Source of the DNA: Antennarius striatus
Lineage: Eukaryota; Chordata; Actinopteri; Lophiiformes; Antennariidae
Length of the DNA: 64,000 nt
Reading direction: 5' to 3'
Assembly: GCF_040054535.1 (NCBI RefSeq)
Contig: NC_090781.1
Location: forward strand, 9,923,982 to 9,987,981
Position numbers and translations under genes: made by a program. The notes beneath the pieces were generated by a model. It saw nothing but the letters and a program-made list of their open reading frames with translations. It was not told the origin of the DNA and did no database searches. Positions 27,885 through 54,100 of this stretch are shown one piece after another (positions within the stretch are counted from its first letter, which is position 1; each line of letters starts with the position of its first letter).

Positions 27885-29717
27885 TCTGAAGTGTATTTGT
27901 CTTTATTTCAAAAGATGATTGGATGAAAAAATGTGAAACATATGACAGCATAATTAATATTCAGTGGACATAACTTTTCCAAATGTACACTTTATTTTAA
28001 ACAAAAGTACAAAAACAAACATCAGGTATTTACAATACTTGCATGGCAATGTTCACTTTCTTTGGTCATTCTTCCAATTTGATGATTTTTAAACAAGGCA
28101 GGAAACAAACAGCAGCTTGGAGGTCTGAGATGATCACATGCTGAATCTATATTCAACCAAGCACTGAGCGACCTACTGAAGACTCAAAACCTAATTTAAT
28201 TTTTGTTTGGTCTGAAAGCCATTCCTCAAAAACTTTAAGTCGTATTGTGAATTGAAGTGACGATTACTGAATTTGCCTACCAAATTTTTTCTTAATTATC
28301 ATTATTGTGTACAATATAAATAGCAAAAAGAAAATTAAAAGCACAGACTTCACAATAACATCCTTGTCTTGATATATTTTCAAATTCCCCTCATTGCTCT
28401 TAAAAGGACCAAAAAGTGTGACATGTACAGCTGCGCTTATTCCATCTTATTCTACACAAAACTGACGTGAAAACATGAATCCTAGTGCACATCACAATCT
28501 GAATGAAGAACAGGTAGATTTTCAAAAGAAGGAAATGGGCAAGCACTGCATCCGTACTGTGTTCTTGACTTCAAAATGATGTCGTAGCTGCACAAGTAAT
28601 CGTACCTCAACACTGATGGAGCACAAATCGAGTATCCCTCTAACGCATTCACAGCTGAATTGAAAAAAATTCTTTCACTCCTACAGGAAGGAAGAGGCTT
28701 CCCTAAAGTGTGAAAAGAAACAATGGCTTTTAAACAATCTGCGCAGCTCATCTGAATCCAACTGAATCACGCTAAAACATTCTTCCGATAATCTACCTGT
28801 TTGTGTTATACAGTATGTGGCTATGGTAAATGCACAGTACATTTGAAAAAAGTTATGGGAAAAATGAATTGTTTTTCCTTGTAGAGAGTTACAAACAATC
28901 ATAGAGCAAAAAAACAAACAAAACAAAACATGTAACACCAAAAACTCACCATCTGGCACATCACCGTCTTAATGCAATGCAACAAGTAAATCATACCATG
29001 CTGAGTATAAGAATATACCCTTAGCCCTTTCAGGAAGTTCATCTCAAATTCAACATCTCTCTTAAACCTGAATTACCATGAAATGATTGAATAAAAAGCA
29101 GATTTGGTACTAACGTTGAAGGCAAAGGTTGTTTTGACTGTAATGACTTGACAACATTGACGTTGATGTCCCTCGGTTCCTCTGGGGAGCCAGCAATTGA
29201 CTGCAGACTAATGCGGGCCTACTTCCATACAGCAAAGGCAACTGGTCTAGTAGTCTACTTGCATCATCTAACAAAAACCTAAAGATCTGCATTTTCACTG
29301 TTTTCTCAAATTTCATTCTAACAAATATGAATCCTAGTAATAGACAAGATTACACGGGTATCAGTAGTGCAGACAAAGTTATGCATATAACATACAGTTT
29401 CTGTTTTTTTTGTTTGTTTTGTTTTTTAATGGAAAGTGAAGGTTGGAGGGGCTTGGGGGGGTTGGATGTTTTTTTTAGTTAAATTCTCCCTGAAAACAGA
29501 TCCAAACGGTCTTCATCCCAATGTACACTTGTTTTTCCCCCAAAGAAAGAGGTGAAGAGAAATGTGCAAAAGTTTCATGTTCTCACTGCAAAGAAAAGAT
29601 AAAAATAATGATGTTATTCAAAAGATAGTGACTGTCTTAGCCTCGGTCTATTTATGCATGCAATGGGAGTGTTTTGTTAGCTACCTTTCACATTCCCAAA
29701 GGATGATTGCCGTTTCT
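27885..29717 (-). other. Probable alcam 3' UTR
   Basis: Sequence following the alcam stop codon with no repeats or ORFs of note. Minus-strand AATAAA hexamers at 27991-27996 and 27902-27907 are plausible poly(A) signals. Mammalian ALCAM also has a 3' UTR of a few kilobases. The precise end is inferred. Confidence 0.4.
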
Positions 29718-41926
<12,209 letters not shown>

Positions 41927-42060
41927 CTATGAGAAAGACAAGCAGGGGCACATTTTCAATTACTTTTTTTTTCTCCATCTGGTCAGACACATCACAGCAT
42001 TACATTTTGTTACCTAAAATGATTCTGAGCACAAGGTCCTTGCTCTCTGTATGTGTTTGA

Positions 42061-45000
42061 CCGAAACGTGTTGGTAGCACTTAATGGTTGGCAAATTGAA
42101 TTGTACAAATTGTACAGCTCTCTTACTAAAAAGAAAAAAATAAAGAAAACGAAACATTTCCTGCCCTAAATTTTATTCAGAACATTGCCATGGAGACAAA
42201 GTGCTTGAGAGAAGGATGAGAGGAGGGGCCAGTAGAAGTGTCTCAATGGCCCACGATGAGGGATTAGAGCCAGAGGGCCGCGGGGGGAAGCAGGGCTGCC
42301 ATGGTCAGACTGAAAATGAGGCAAGGTTCTGTTTTCTGCTAGTCAAGTTCAATTTTCAGAGCTCACACAACTGAGACTAAGGTAACATACAACCACACAG
42401 TCTACAGCACTACACTAAGCTTGTGCGTGTGTGTGTTCTTGTGTGTGTGTGTGTATTGATTGCAGCTGCAAACTCTGGTGCCATATAGTAACTGCGACAA
42501 AAGTTTAATCCACTCCCTCCTTCTTTACTTCTCAGACCTCAGACGTTTAAAGGTTTTCTCAGAGTGGTGTAAGACGGATCATTTAATTTGCTTTGTGCGT
42601 GATACTCATTTGAATCCTATTTGGATGAAAGTACATGCTTTTCCTATGGTTACCTTTGTCTACAAGAGGGCAGAGTCACAACAGGGACGCCATAAGGATG
42701 GTTTCTTGTGATGGAATGATGAGATGAAAAGTTCAAAGGTGTATAAATATCTGTTTTATTCATGTTAAACTTTATGTTAATTCCTTTTTCACATTCAGAC
42801 TCTTGACACAAGGTCATAAATTTGTGATATATTCCTCTTAAAAAAACAGTTTTTCTCAGCACTCTGCTGTTTTTGCCTCCTTTTCATATTGAGCAGAATG
42901 AGTTCGCACTCAGACATCCGTCAATCATTTTTTAAACCGACAGCTCTGGAACATTGAGTCTGAGGCATAACTAAGAGGTAGAAACCTGCAGTGAAGAAAC
43001 TCTAGCAGGATGATGACAAAGAACAGACAATGTACATTTATGATTTATACAGGTTGTGTCCCATTTTGCTTTCCCCTCTTTATGCTGTTGTTTAAAGGTT
43101 AGGGTTAGTGTAAAGTTTCTGCATGTGTATTTTCTGAAAAGTCTGCCCTGCACTTTTGTCACTAATCAGACTTTAAAAAAGTAGTCTGATAGTCTGAGCC
43201 TATCCTAGTCGAGTGGCTGAAAGTAGAGGGAACCAGCTAGCTCTATCAACTCACAAAATCCTGTCATAATTTGTTAAATCTACTCAAAACTGAGGGTTAA
43301 GAAAGGTTTTCAGCAGCCAAAGCTAGGATAACTCCTTTAAAAGTTTGGGTTTGGGTTATATTAACCGAAGTTAATGATGTCTTTGTGGTAACTATATAAT
43401 ACACAGGTGTGTAGTTTCAAATATTTCATACAATTATAAGCAAAAAAACAAAATAAAAATGAACACACACATACTTCCCATATTGTCATAATTTTCTTTG
43501 GAACTATTCCAAAACATAAATGAAGTGCCTATTTCTGCCATTGCAGTGACTTTATTTGAAATCAAATAGCATTTCAGTTGATTTCCTGACTTCCCGATAT
43601 CATGTAAAATTGTTAAATTGTTCTCTGAATAAAAAAACAACCCCTAAACAAACACAGAAGAAAACAAAGGGATTTGTAAACAATATCTGTGATGATGACT
43701 GTGATCAGCTCCTACAGCCGCTGATGTGAGAACCAATGCACCGATTAAAGCGATTTGAAAAGCTGAAAAGCCTCAATCGTTCACCAAACAGATTCAATCC
43801 CTACATTTAAATAAACCTCGATGACATTTAACAGTGACAGCCAGCAACAAAACAAACCCATCTCATCTGCTGAGAATATTGCCAGGAACTGGAAAAGCTT
43901 GTGTCATCTCTGGCAAAATCAGAATTACTTGTATTTCCAGCACTGACTCCTGTTATTATTATTATTATCCTTGGTTTGTCACATCTAAAAACCTGTTATT
44001 GTTAGATTATAACGTGAAATGAAAGCTTGTTTAGAAAGGTCATGCACTGATCAGTCTCATCCACCTTTTGCTTTACGCATATGTGTCTGCACATCTCCTG
44101 CATCCCTGTATTCATGCATATTCCTTTTATTGAAAATGTCTTTAATTTATACTTTGTTCTAATGTGTGCATTAATTTCAATCTCACATACATCAAAAATT
44201 TGGCAGCTAAATGCACTCCAGCTTAATTCACCTGCAACGGAATGAATATAGATTGTTGGTGCAAACAGTGCACACTCGTGTAGTCGCCGCACACTTTTGT
44301 GTTTTGTCTTTCTGACACAGCTCTAATGAATCTGACTCTCATGGTTGAACGGACTTCAGCTCAACATGCACATTTCTGGTCCAAGCAGAAAAGATTGCAC
44401 ATGCTGGGCAGGGAAGTGAAATGAAAACTAGATTGAGAATCTATTAAGTGAAGGCAGTTAATGAGCTCGCTCTGCAAGACATCAGGACACGCTTTGCATA
44501 TGTGTCAAATTTAAAGATTTCCTGCACCGTGTCATTTTTGGTGTTATTTAGGATGCCAAAAATAATCTGTCAGGTCAGTATCTAGATTATGCGCTGCAGC
44601 TAGGCATGTTGGTGCTAGGGTACACTGATGACCGAAGAAACATCCAAATTATATTCTGAATCTTGACGGCAACCAGGTCCACAAATGTTTTCCTCAAACA
44701 TCTTGGGGGAGAGAGCTGCTCCTCCTGCTGAACATTACTATTGTGAAGTAACAAAAGTCAGTTACAACGCAATGTTGGAAAGGTTATCGCACATTCTGCA
44801 TTATTCTCCTTAAATGTTAAATTCAATTGGAACTTTGAATATTCATATAAAGCTGAATTTTAAAAGGGTCTGTATTAAGAAAAAGGCTAGATCTCTTAGA
44901 GCTTAGTGTTAAACAATGAGAACTAATCGCACATGTTGAGTTTCAGAAGACAAAGCTCCTGCTGCTTCCTGAGATAAGATAATCCTTTCCAACCAAAGTA

Positions 45001-45745
45001 CGTGAGCAAAGTGTCTTCACACTGAAAAAACACCTACACACTGCATACAGAGAATTATCACAACTATAGAATGAGTGGAAAATGGAAAGTGGTGTCAGGT
45101 AATTTAACCCTTTGACGCTTTGATTTGATATTGTATGTTTTGTCTAATGATGTTGCCGTAGTTTTGTTTCTTTTGACCTTAAAACTAAATTTATACAAAG
45201 AGCTTAAGTGGTATTACATCAAATAAGAGGTTTTAGAACACACTGACAAATCATCTCAGGCTGAAATGATTCCTCAAGTAATACATCCATTAGAAAAAAA
45301 AACCTTAAGGTAGGTAAATTATTGTCTTTATGGGTCCCTCTGTCTTTTTATAATTTGATTTTCATTTCATGTCTGGCTCCAAAACAAGAGCAACGTCAGA
45401 CTGTGTTGTATTGATAGAACTTTCAGTGATTTAATGACAGAATGTTTAGTGTTGGAGAAACACGGGCCATCCATGTATCCACAGAGTGGACCGCGCACAA
45501 ACTACCATTAATGATTCATTTGTGGTAGCATTTAATATGCATGGATTGTTTCGTAGTAGAGATTAATATTACTAAATTCAATTAAGACAATATGGTTAAG
45601 GCCATATATCAGTGTGGTGCTACCCAGAAGGCATTATGTTTCCCTAAATGTCCCAAGTTAGTATTTTCTTTCTGCTGCAGGAAACACCGATGATTACTGT
45701 TCTTTATTTTAACCACACGCCCTTTGAAAGACTAAAAAGACTGGC
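42061..45745. other. Presumed alcam first intron or upstream region, nothing recognised
   Basis: Unique AT-rich sequence. A short GT-rich run occurs at 42424-42456. No ORF has a homologue I recognise, and no convincing signal-peptide exon was seen. Confidence 0.45.
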
Positions 45746-45746
45746 C

Positions 45747-45847
<101 letters not shown>

Positions 45848-45849
45848 TT

Positions 45850-48800
45850 TGTGTCTGTAATAGTTATGTGATTATTTTAAATAAAATATTTTACCTATTG
45901 ATTACAGTAATCATAATAATTGAGGTAATAATCAATTATTAGAATAATAAATTACTGTAGCCCTACAACTGACCAAAAACAGGGTTGGTTAGAATACTTG
46001 TGTGTAAAAAATATTATCAACACTAATCATGATATAAAATGTTTGAAAATCCATTACTGGGGTTTCTGGCACTTCAAGAAGAGGCAAAACATCAAAGTGC
46101 TAAAATGAAAAATTGTTCTCATAAGCAATTTTTATGAAATGAGTTAAAGTCATTAAGTATAAAGCTGATGAAACAACGTTAAGAAAGCTTTTCAAGCCGT
46201 AAGACAAAGCTCTGGGTCTCCAGGATATCAGGGTTAAATACATGCTGAGTCTGTGTCGTTACCCAAAATATCTCTTGCAAGTCGGGCTCAATGTGAATTT
46301 CAGAGTTCTCATACTGGACATGAAAAAAAAAAATTGCAAATGATTTTCCAAAGGTAAATCAAATAACAGACAGGGAAGTGACAGGAGACAGGAGGCAGCA
46401 CCACAGGAGATACTTTCATGCTCCTGATTAAGGCACTTCTATCCGGCAGAAGAGACAGGTGACAACAGCTCAGATATAAACTCACCAGGGAAATCAGCTA
46501 CCTCCTCTCACTAGTCTCTCCATCCCTGTTTTTGCTACCTTACGCCCTCCTGTTTGTGTGCACACGAGTGTCTTTGCACGTCTTAGAGCTGCAACATCAA
46601 CAAGAAAACAGAGGCCCAAACTTATTAAGTGCTGAAAATGAGAGTTGTGCAGTGAATAGAGATCCCAATGGCACATGTCCGCAAAGACTTGATGGCAAAT
46701 AGCCTCACAACAGCCGTGTTTTCAGCATTGAGAAGAGCAGACAGAATCACTTCACCTAGATCAATAATACTTGAGGAAAGGATGGATTGTCGTAGTGAAT
46801 GGGGCTTGTACCAGAAGACGGAAATCAAAGAAAACCCAACCTTTCGTGACACTCTAATTCTGCTCTTTTCTTTTCCTTAATAATATAAACAGGTGCTGGA
46901 TTTTCATTAGCCATACTGTATTTCAGTAATAAGAAGACATCAGTGATTTAATAAGCCCAATCTCTCAATCTTTGCTGTTGTGCATCATGTGGAGAGAAAA
47001 CAACTCAGTCTGTCACCACAATCCCCAAAGCGTCCTCGGAGCTGTTTGGTAATGTATGAGCTGTTTTGCCAGTGCTTTCACTATGCACACGCCCTTAGCT
47101 CATGCTTCACTAATGATGACAAGTGTACTGTATGACCGTGTTTGAATTCTGTTCCACTATCACTTCATGCTGAGAAAGTGTTCCAGACCAGCTAGCTCGG
47201 AGAGAGATAAAAAAAAAAAAGAAGAAGAAGAGGAAGAAGTCCCCATCTCCCTCTCTCAAGGGAAGAGGTGTAATCATGTCACTGATGGATAACTGACAGC
47301 GCACTTGCACCAATATTCCTGTCACACATCTCATCTTTTTGTTGCAGGCCGAACCATGGAGGCATCATTCCAAACGTCAACATTGTGTGCTGTATAATTA
47401 TGCTTTTTCCAGCCCACTGTAATTGCCTGTCATTGTTTTATAGTATAAAACTAAGGGCATCAACTAGTTGGTTTTTTTTTTTTCTGTGGGGAACCTGTCT
47501 GCAAAAAATACTAATGTCCAGGTGTATGACTCTCTATTTTGCAAAGTTACAATGAGGAGGCAAACAAATTGTCCTGTTGGTTTTGTTTGCTGTGTCGTAA
47601 TGAAAGGCTGGCGGCTCTACATCTCTAGAACATCGCCCACTCTTACTTTTGGTGGCGTGTAAGTCTTTAGCTTTGCAAACAGTGTGGCTCCTGTTGATGG
47701 AATGGTGTTGTCCTCCTATTTATGGGATACATCACAAATAAGCATAGAAATAATTTGGCTGATCTTTGGCTGAATTTACTTCTAGTCCCACCAGTAGTTT
47801 GTTTATCTGTGCTATGAGATATTCAATTACTATACCCTATACTGGTATTCTGGTGATCACAATAATTTTTCAATAATAATCTTGCTTGATAAATGACTGC
47901 AATGGTTTATTGATAACAACATAGTTAAAGATTGAAGCTGAATACTGTTTCATCTATAGTGCCGATGTTGTCAAGCTGCATATATTAATCTGTTTTGCAG
48001 AAGTAAGCAGCAGATATGAGTTTGCTGCAGTCCTTACGGGTTGACAAAAGCAATATTACATGAAATGAACTGCATTGATGTCTACATTTGGGTCATTTCC
48101 AGAGACATTTGTTTCAGAGAAGGAAATCAATCCAAAAACCGTAGAGATGTCGCCCTGCATTTCTTTGACCTTTAGAAGGGCATAAAGGTCTTTCAAAGAG
48201 AACCAATCTGCTGAGGAGATCCATTTATGGACGGAATGACTTGGGACAACGGTTTCATTCTCTGACAACGTCCCCCCGCAGGCTTTATCTGCAATACCGC
48301 TGAACTTGGCCTGTCTAATCTTTTTTTTTTTCCTTCTTGGTTTTAATAAGTGATCCACTCTCAGTGGAGTCTTATCTGCAAGTTCCATGAGAAACATTGT
48401 CCAAGTTGAACAAATGTATTACTTTTTCAAAGAAAAGAGGGTCTGGCATTTTCTGACATTAATGAATGATGCTAAATTGATACACAGCCGTGCAATTAAA
48501 AATACTAGCATCGGAAAACTTGTTTCAAAAACAATAAAGCAGTTAACGTATCTTCTCACTTATAATTAGGTTGTCTGTGCAACACAGAATACCAAACTAG
48601 AACTATGGTGGTGATCTGATGCAGCATTAGTAAAATGTTTCTTGAATTGTTTAAGTAATAATAATGTGTGATTAAATCCTCTAAGAAGTTAGGTTTTCAT
48701 TTTATACCGCGGGGGCCAAAGTATTTTGCTATCATTGCTTTCAGCTATAATAACATAATGGGGAACTACTACTCTGCGCCATGGTTTCCTGAGGTATCTC

Positions 48801-50995
48801 GATATATGATACCTTGCAAAAGTGAAGAAAATTGTGAAATAATTACAACCAAGGTCCAAAATGCTGGTTCAAATATTTTGAAAATTTATTCCATGTATTT
48901 TTTTCATTTAAAAGACAAAAAAAAAAAAAATTCACAGTGAAGAAGTTGGAATCACAGAGCTATTGGAGTTATTGTTTGAATATGATTTTTTTTTTCCAAC
49001 TTGATACTATATATTTCCAAAAATCAGGACAGCCACAGAAAAATGATGAGTAAATAAAAGCCCCTCATGTTCACAGCTTGTGCTGAGCAGAGCCATGTTA
49101 GTCACCTCAGGCCAAAGCAAGCCTATGTTCTGCTAAGGAGGAGGATGGAAAGCAAATGGGGAATTATGCAGAGTACACACAGTGCTATTAGTCTGAGGCT
49201 GTCGTGGTTAATGGTTCTCCTCCTTCACCCAGCACCATTTTCAGGTCATTCTGTAACCAGACCAACAACAGGGTACATGCAGACGAATAGAATACTCAAC
49301 TACAAAATTACATGATATTTGAGAAAAACATGTCCAAAAAAAAATCTGATGCCTATTCAACATGTTACAGAATAAAAGGCACAGATGAGTGGAACATCAA
49401 TGTGCTGTTAATACGTCAGTAGACCAGAGAAATTAATAGCCTGACATTACACTCCCCTCTAGCTAGATATAAAATGCAGTCTCCAGCCATTTCTTTCAGA
49501 AGACAATGATGTTCATTTGCTGCTTCATGTGTGGTCAATAGACACCAACAGACAACAGCAGGTGGGAACTGAGCTAATGCATTGCCTACAGTCCCACCTG
49601 TCGGGTGCCCATTGTTACCATGTGCCTGGAACTGCTGGCTCCATTTTGCTTGGTTTCACATTTGTCCTGAGGAGAGTTCACTACCTGTGCAGACTTGCAA
49701 CTAAAGGATCAGGTTGCTGCTTCCGCCTCACACCAGGGATTGAGACCAGAGGACAAAGAAAGAAAAGGGCTCAAGGAGGAGGAAAAGATTTAGTGTCTTT
49801 CAGTATTTAAAGCCACAGAATGAATGCTTAAGAAATGCCATGCTGCAGGAAAACCTTTCATATCAAAAGTAAACAATAAAGGGGAAAAAAATGAAACAAT
49901 GAAACCCCCAAAACATATTTTTTTTAAAATTCACTTCCAAACTTCAACCAATAGAAACAATCTTCTGACCAAGCTAGCTCACATATGGCTTTTTCACATG
50001 ACAGATTCCTGTATTTGGTGGATTTCAAATAGGTGGTGTCTAATTGTTTATAGAACATGTGTTACATCATTTCTTGTTTTTGTCTGCCTGTGTTAGTTCC
50101 TCCAATTCCCAGAGTATCAAAAAATCCCAAAGGAACAGGTGCAAACACTGCGTCAGCTGTGGGTTATTCGTGTAAATGGAAAAACATGCCCACTGGAAGA
50201 AGACAGCACTGCTCCGAAGCTCAAAACACAAGACTCGTGCTTGCATTACATTCGGGTCTATTAGCGACAGCATCACAGTAGCTTCTGATTTTGCCGTCGG
50301 CGTTGCTTCTCAGTCTGTTGTAGAGCTGTGATTAAGGGGGACTGGCATCTAAAATTGATATCTTGCTAGATTATTTTAGTTGGTAAGGTTGCCCATTATA
50401 TTTCAATAAAAATGTCGTGGAAAAATCTCAAAATGTTATGTCTGCACTTGATGCACTGACTGAAGTAATAATAAGAAAGTACCGGGGTGAACAGCAAAAT
50501 AGACCTTAGATTGTCATGTAAATAGCCAAACCCTTGTCCCATTAGAGCTTACATATGTTCAACAATACACAGAATATAAATTCAATCAGACTTTCTACTT
50601 CACTTGAGTGACATTCAAGCTTTGATGCTGGATAATACGATAACATAAGTATCTACACAATTATGACAGCACTTCAACGCTTTCAAGAATCTCTTGCATT
50701 TTTCTGTTTGATTATGGAGTGTTTGAATAGAGTTTTAAAGTGGAACAACTGTCAAATACTTTTAATAAATGATGTTTGAGTTTCTTTAAATTACCGTCAT
50801 GCTCTGAAGATACTGACAGCACTATCAAAAATAGACAACTCAACTCTGATTCAGCTAAAATTGTGCTGCTGAGATTCAACACCGCTTCTACTGTCCACAT
50901 TAACAACAGCCCTTGACCAAGATAATGAACTTCAATTTCCTCCCAGTGCTGCTCCATTTTGTGATTGCTTGTGTGAATGGGTGAGGATCAGTGTA
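45850..50995. other. Presumed alcam first intron or upstream region, nothing recognised
   Basis: No supported exon or repeat family. A purine tract (A then GAAGAAGAAG) occurs at 47210-47240. Confidence 0.4.
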
Positions 50996-51144
<149 letters not shown>

Positions 51145-54100
51145 AATTGCACTAAAAGTACTTTGAATGGTCGGTCACTCTAGAAGAGTACTGTGTGAGT
51201 GCAGTCTTTTTCCCATTTAGGTCTAATAAATCCAACCTTGAGGCTGAAAAATGTGTCAACACTGACAGAAGAAAACACATTTTTAAATGGAACCTGTGGT
51301 AAAAAAAACAAAACAACAAAATTTAAAAAAAGCCTTGTATTTTGTATATGTCTTATTATTGGCAGAGTCATTTTGTCACATATTTCCCTGGGTGAGACAG
51401 ATGGGAAAGGTAAAAGCATATTACAAGAAGGGTGATTATCGCTCTAAATGACTTGCCATAAGGTTTGCAAGAAATTGATCTTGTGGCATAACCATTAGTC
51501 TTTGAAATGTTCTTCTCTATTCAGTCGACCACATAAGCACCCGTAAAAACCCTCTATCAAAATGTCATAAACTGCGCCAGCAGATGAGCTCCATAGAAAC
51601 AGGACTGCTCTTAAGACTGCATCCTGCTGAAGTGATCGGGTGGTAAGTGCACTTAGAAATATTGTTCATTATGTTGTGAATTATGTATTTGATGGACAAA
51701 GGCCATGGGAGAAGTGGTGATAAGATGCCTGTGGGTAGACTCACAGGCCAATCATAGGAGAGCTCATAGTCCTGACTCTGAACATTCACCAAGGACTTGC
51801 ATTAGTAACATGCCATTAAAGGCGAGATTAGGCCATTAACACAGCACAGCCATACCACTTCCTACTTATCTATCAACCCTTCCTAATGCTATTTGGTGCT
51901 TAATATTTTGGCAGTGGCTTCATTTTTTCTGTTCCTGCTGATATAACACCTGTGTCTCAGAGTTATGAATGAAAAATATAGATTTTTCAAATTCCCTGCT
52001 CATGGGAGTGACTATTGAGGGCTAGGACCCTCCTTTGTAGGTGATACTTTCAAAAACTTCATCAATGCAGAGAAATGTCCTTCTTCCATTCAAAGCCATT
52101 TTCTAACATAGCCATGACCTGTGAACCAATCACTACTTTAGAATTCAAATTGGATTAGATTATTTCTAGCTATTAAAATGTAAAAACTGGGCATTGCCAA
52201 AAGAAATCCCTTAACTGCATCAATAGAGCTTATTTTAATTAGGATGAGGACATGTGCAAAGGATCAAAAACACCTATGTGGGTGTTCTGTAGAACAATTT
52301 TGTCATTAGAATCACCAATGAAAATTGACACAGTTTGTAAGAAAACAGTTGTAACCTTCAGCATGGCCATTACTAAGTAAATACTATAATTATTTATTAA
52401 AAACACTGAAGTTGGTGCTCAACTCTAAGGAAAAAAACCTGCCAGTCAAATATTTTCACTCAGTTACCTTATAGCAAAGAATAGACACCAATTAATTAGT
52501 AAGAAGAAGAAGAAGAAGATCAAGACGACGATCAAGATCAACTTCATTTTTTTAATTGTATTTCACTTTTTTATTGTATTTCACTTTTCAAAAAAAGTGA
52601 AATAAAAATGTATACATCTCATTCATATTATTTGTAGAGCACTGTGTGGCTAGAACCTCTAAAAAAAATCAGTCCCCTTAATTTAGATATCTAGTTATAA
52701 ACCATTCAGTTAATCTTAGCTATATAAAAGTAATACAGAAGAGATCTTTCAAATGTCATTAGACTTGAGTACTGTCATTGAATATGTCCTTCTTCCCAAT
52801 GCCTGGTAAAAAGCTTGCATCCACTGCCAACCACTCACCTTTTAAATAAAAGAGGATTAAAGGGACAACTCAAATCAGTGCCAAAGAAACACATTTTTCT
52901 TACTTGATGAGCTGTTCGCTCATCCACAGTGTTTAGGTATGTGTGGGAGATGTCCTTCCAGTTAATTTAATATAACATAATGTGATTTTCTCCAGGAAAT
53001 TCTGAAGTCTGACCTGGATATCTTGTGAGTGGCAAGGAACTATTTTAAAATGGTTCATCATGTATTTGCTGAGATATGCCTTTCCACTGAGCTGTCCAGG
53101 AGACATAGCCCACTGCGCTAACTTACAAGGGAATGACACATGATGCATTTTAACCCTTGGAATGTGTGGATGAAAAGCAAACCCTACCCTGAAAACACCC
53201 CCTGCAGCTCTGATTCATGCTCATTGTGCGTATTCTGTGGATTTACAACTCGACTTACATTTCAGATGGGTCTGTTTGGCAGATAACAGCTATCTGATCT
53301 CATGGTTGCCAAGTGTTTCTTCAGGGACCGGGGGTTTTGCGCTGCTGATAAATGCAGGTAGTATCTTTGAGTGTAGAACATGATGTGTGGAACCACTGTT
53401 TTCAGCCTATGTAATTAAAATCTTACACTTGTTTCCTCAAGCAATCAGAGGAAAGTATAATCGCCCAATTAAGACTTAAAAAGGCTCTCGCACTGACAAC
53501 ATAATAAATGTTTACAGCCTTATAAAATAAATGTAAGAGTTAAAGAGGTGCAGCAGATGGTGCGATAGTCCGCATGGAGCCTCTAACAGTGAGTAATGTT
53601 TCTCACTAATGAATATAGTGGCCTTTGAATTACTGAAGAGTTTGAACTGATACCCATAAATCAAAGCGCAATAAATGAATCCTCAGGTTGTTAAAACATT
53701 TTCTCCCACTTCATCAACATGAACTGTTAATAGGGTGTTTTGGAATATTCCTGACACACTCCAAACGACCTCCCTGACATCCAAGTGCTTATTGTTTCAC
53801 TAGGTCTGTTCTAGAGGCATCACATCTGATAGGAACTGTTAGGGATTTTTTTTGTTTTTTTTGCATACAAGCAATAAACCTGGCATCTTTTCTTGCCTAA
53901 AGCAACAGAGCCAAGTACCACAGGGAAGGGATGACTTAAGGGTTTTAAACGTCTGCTCTCTGGATTATAGATTGAACATGATGTCCAATCAATTTGATCA
54001 TTAGCCAAATGGGTCTTTGGTATTTATGTCATGCAGGCTGGAACAATGACTCAATTAACAAACAATCAATCGACAGGCAATTAAAATATAAATGGTCAAC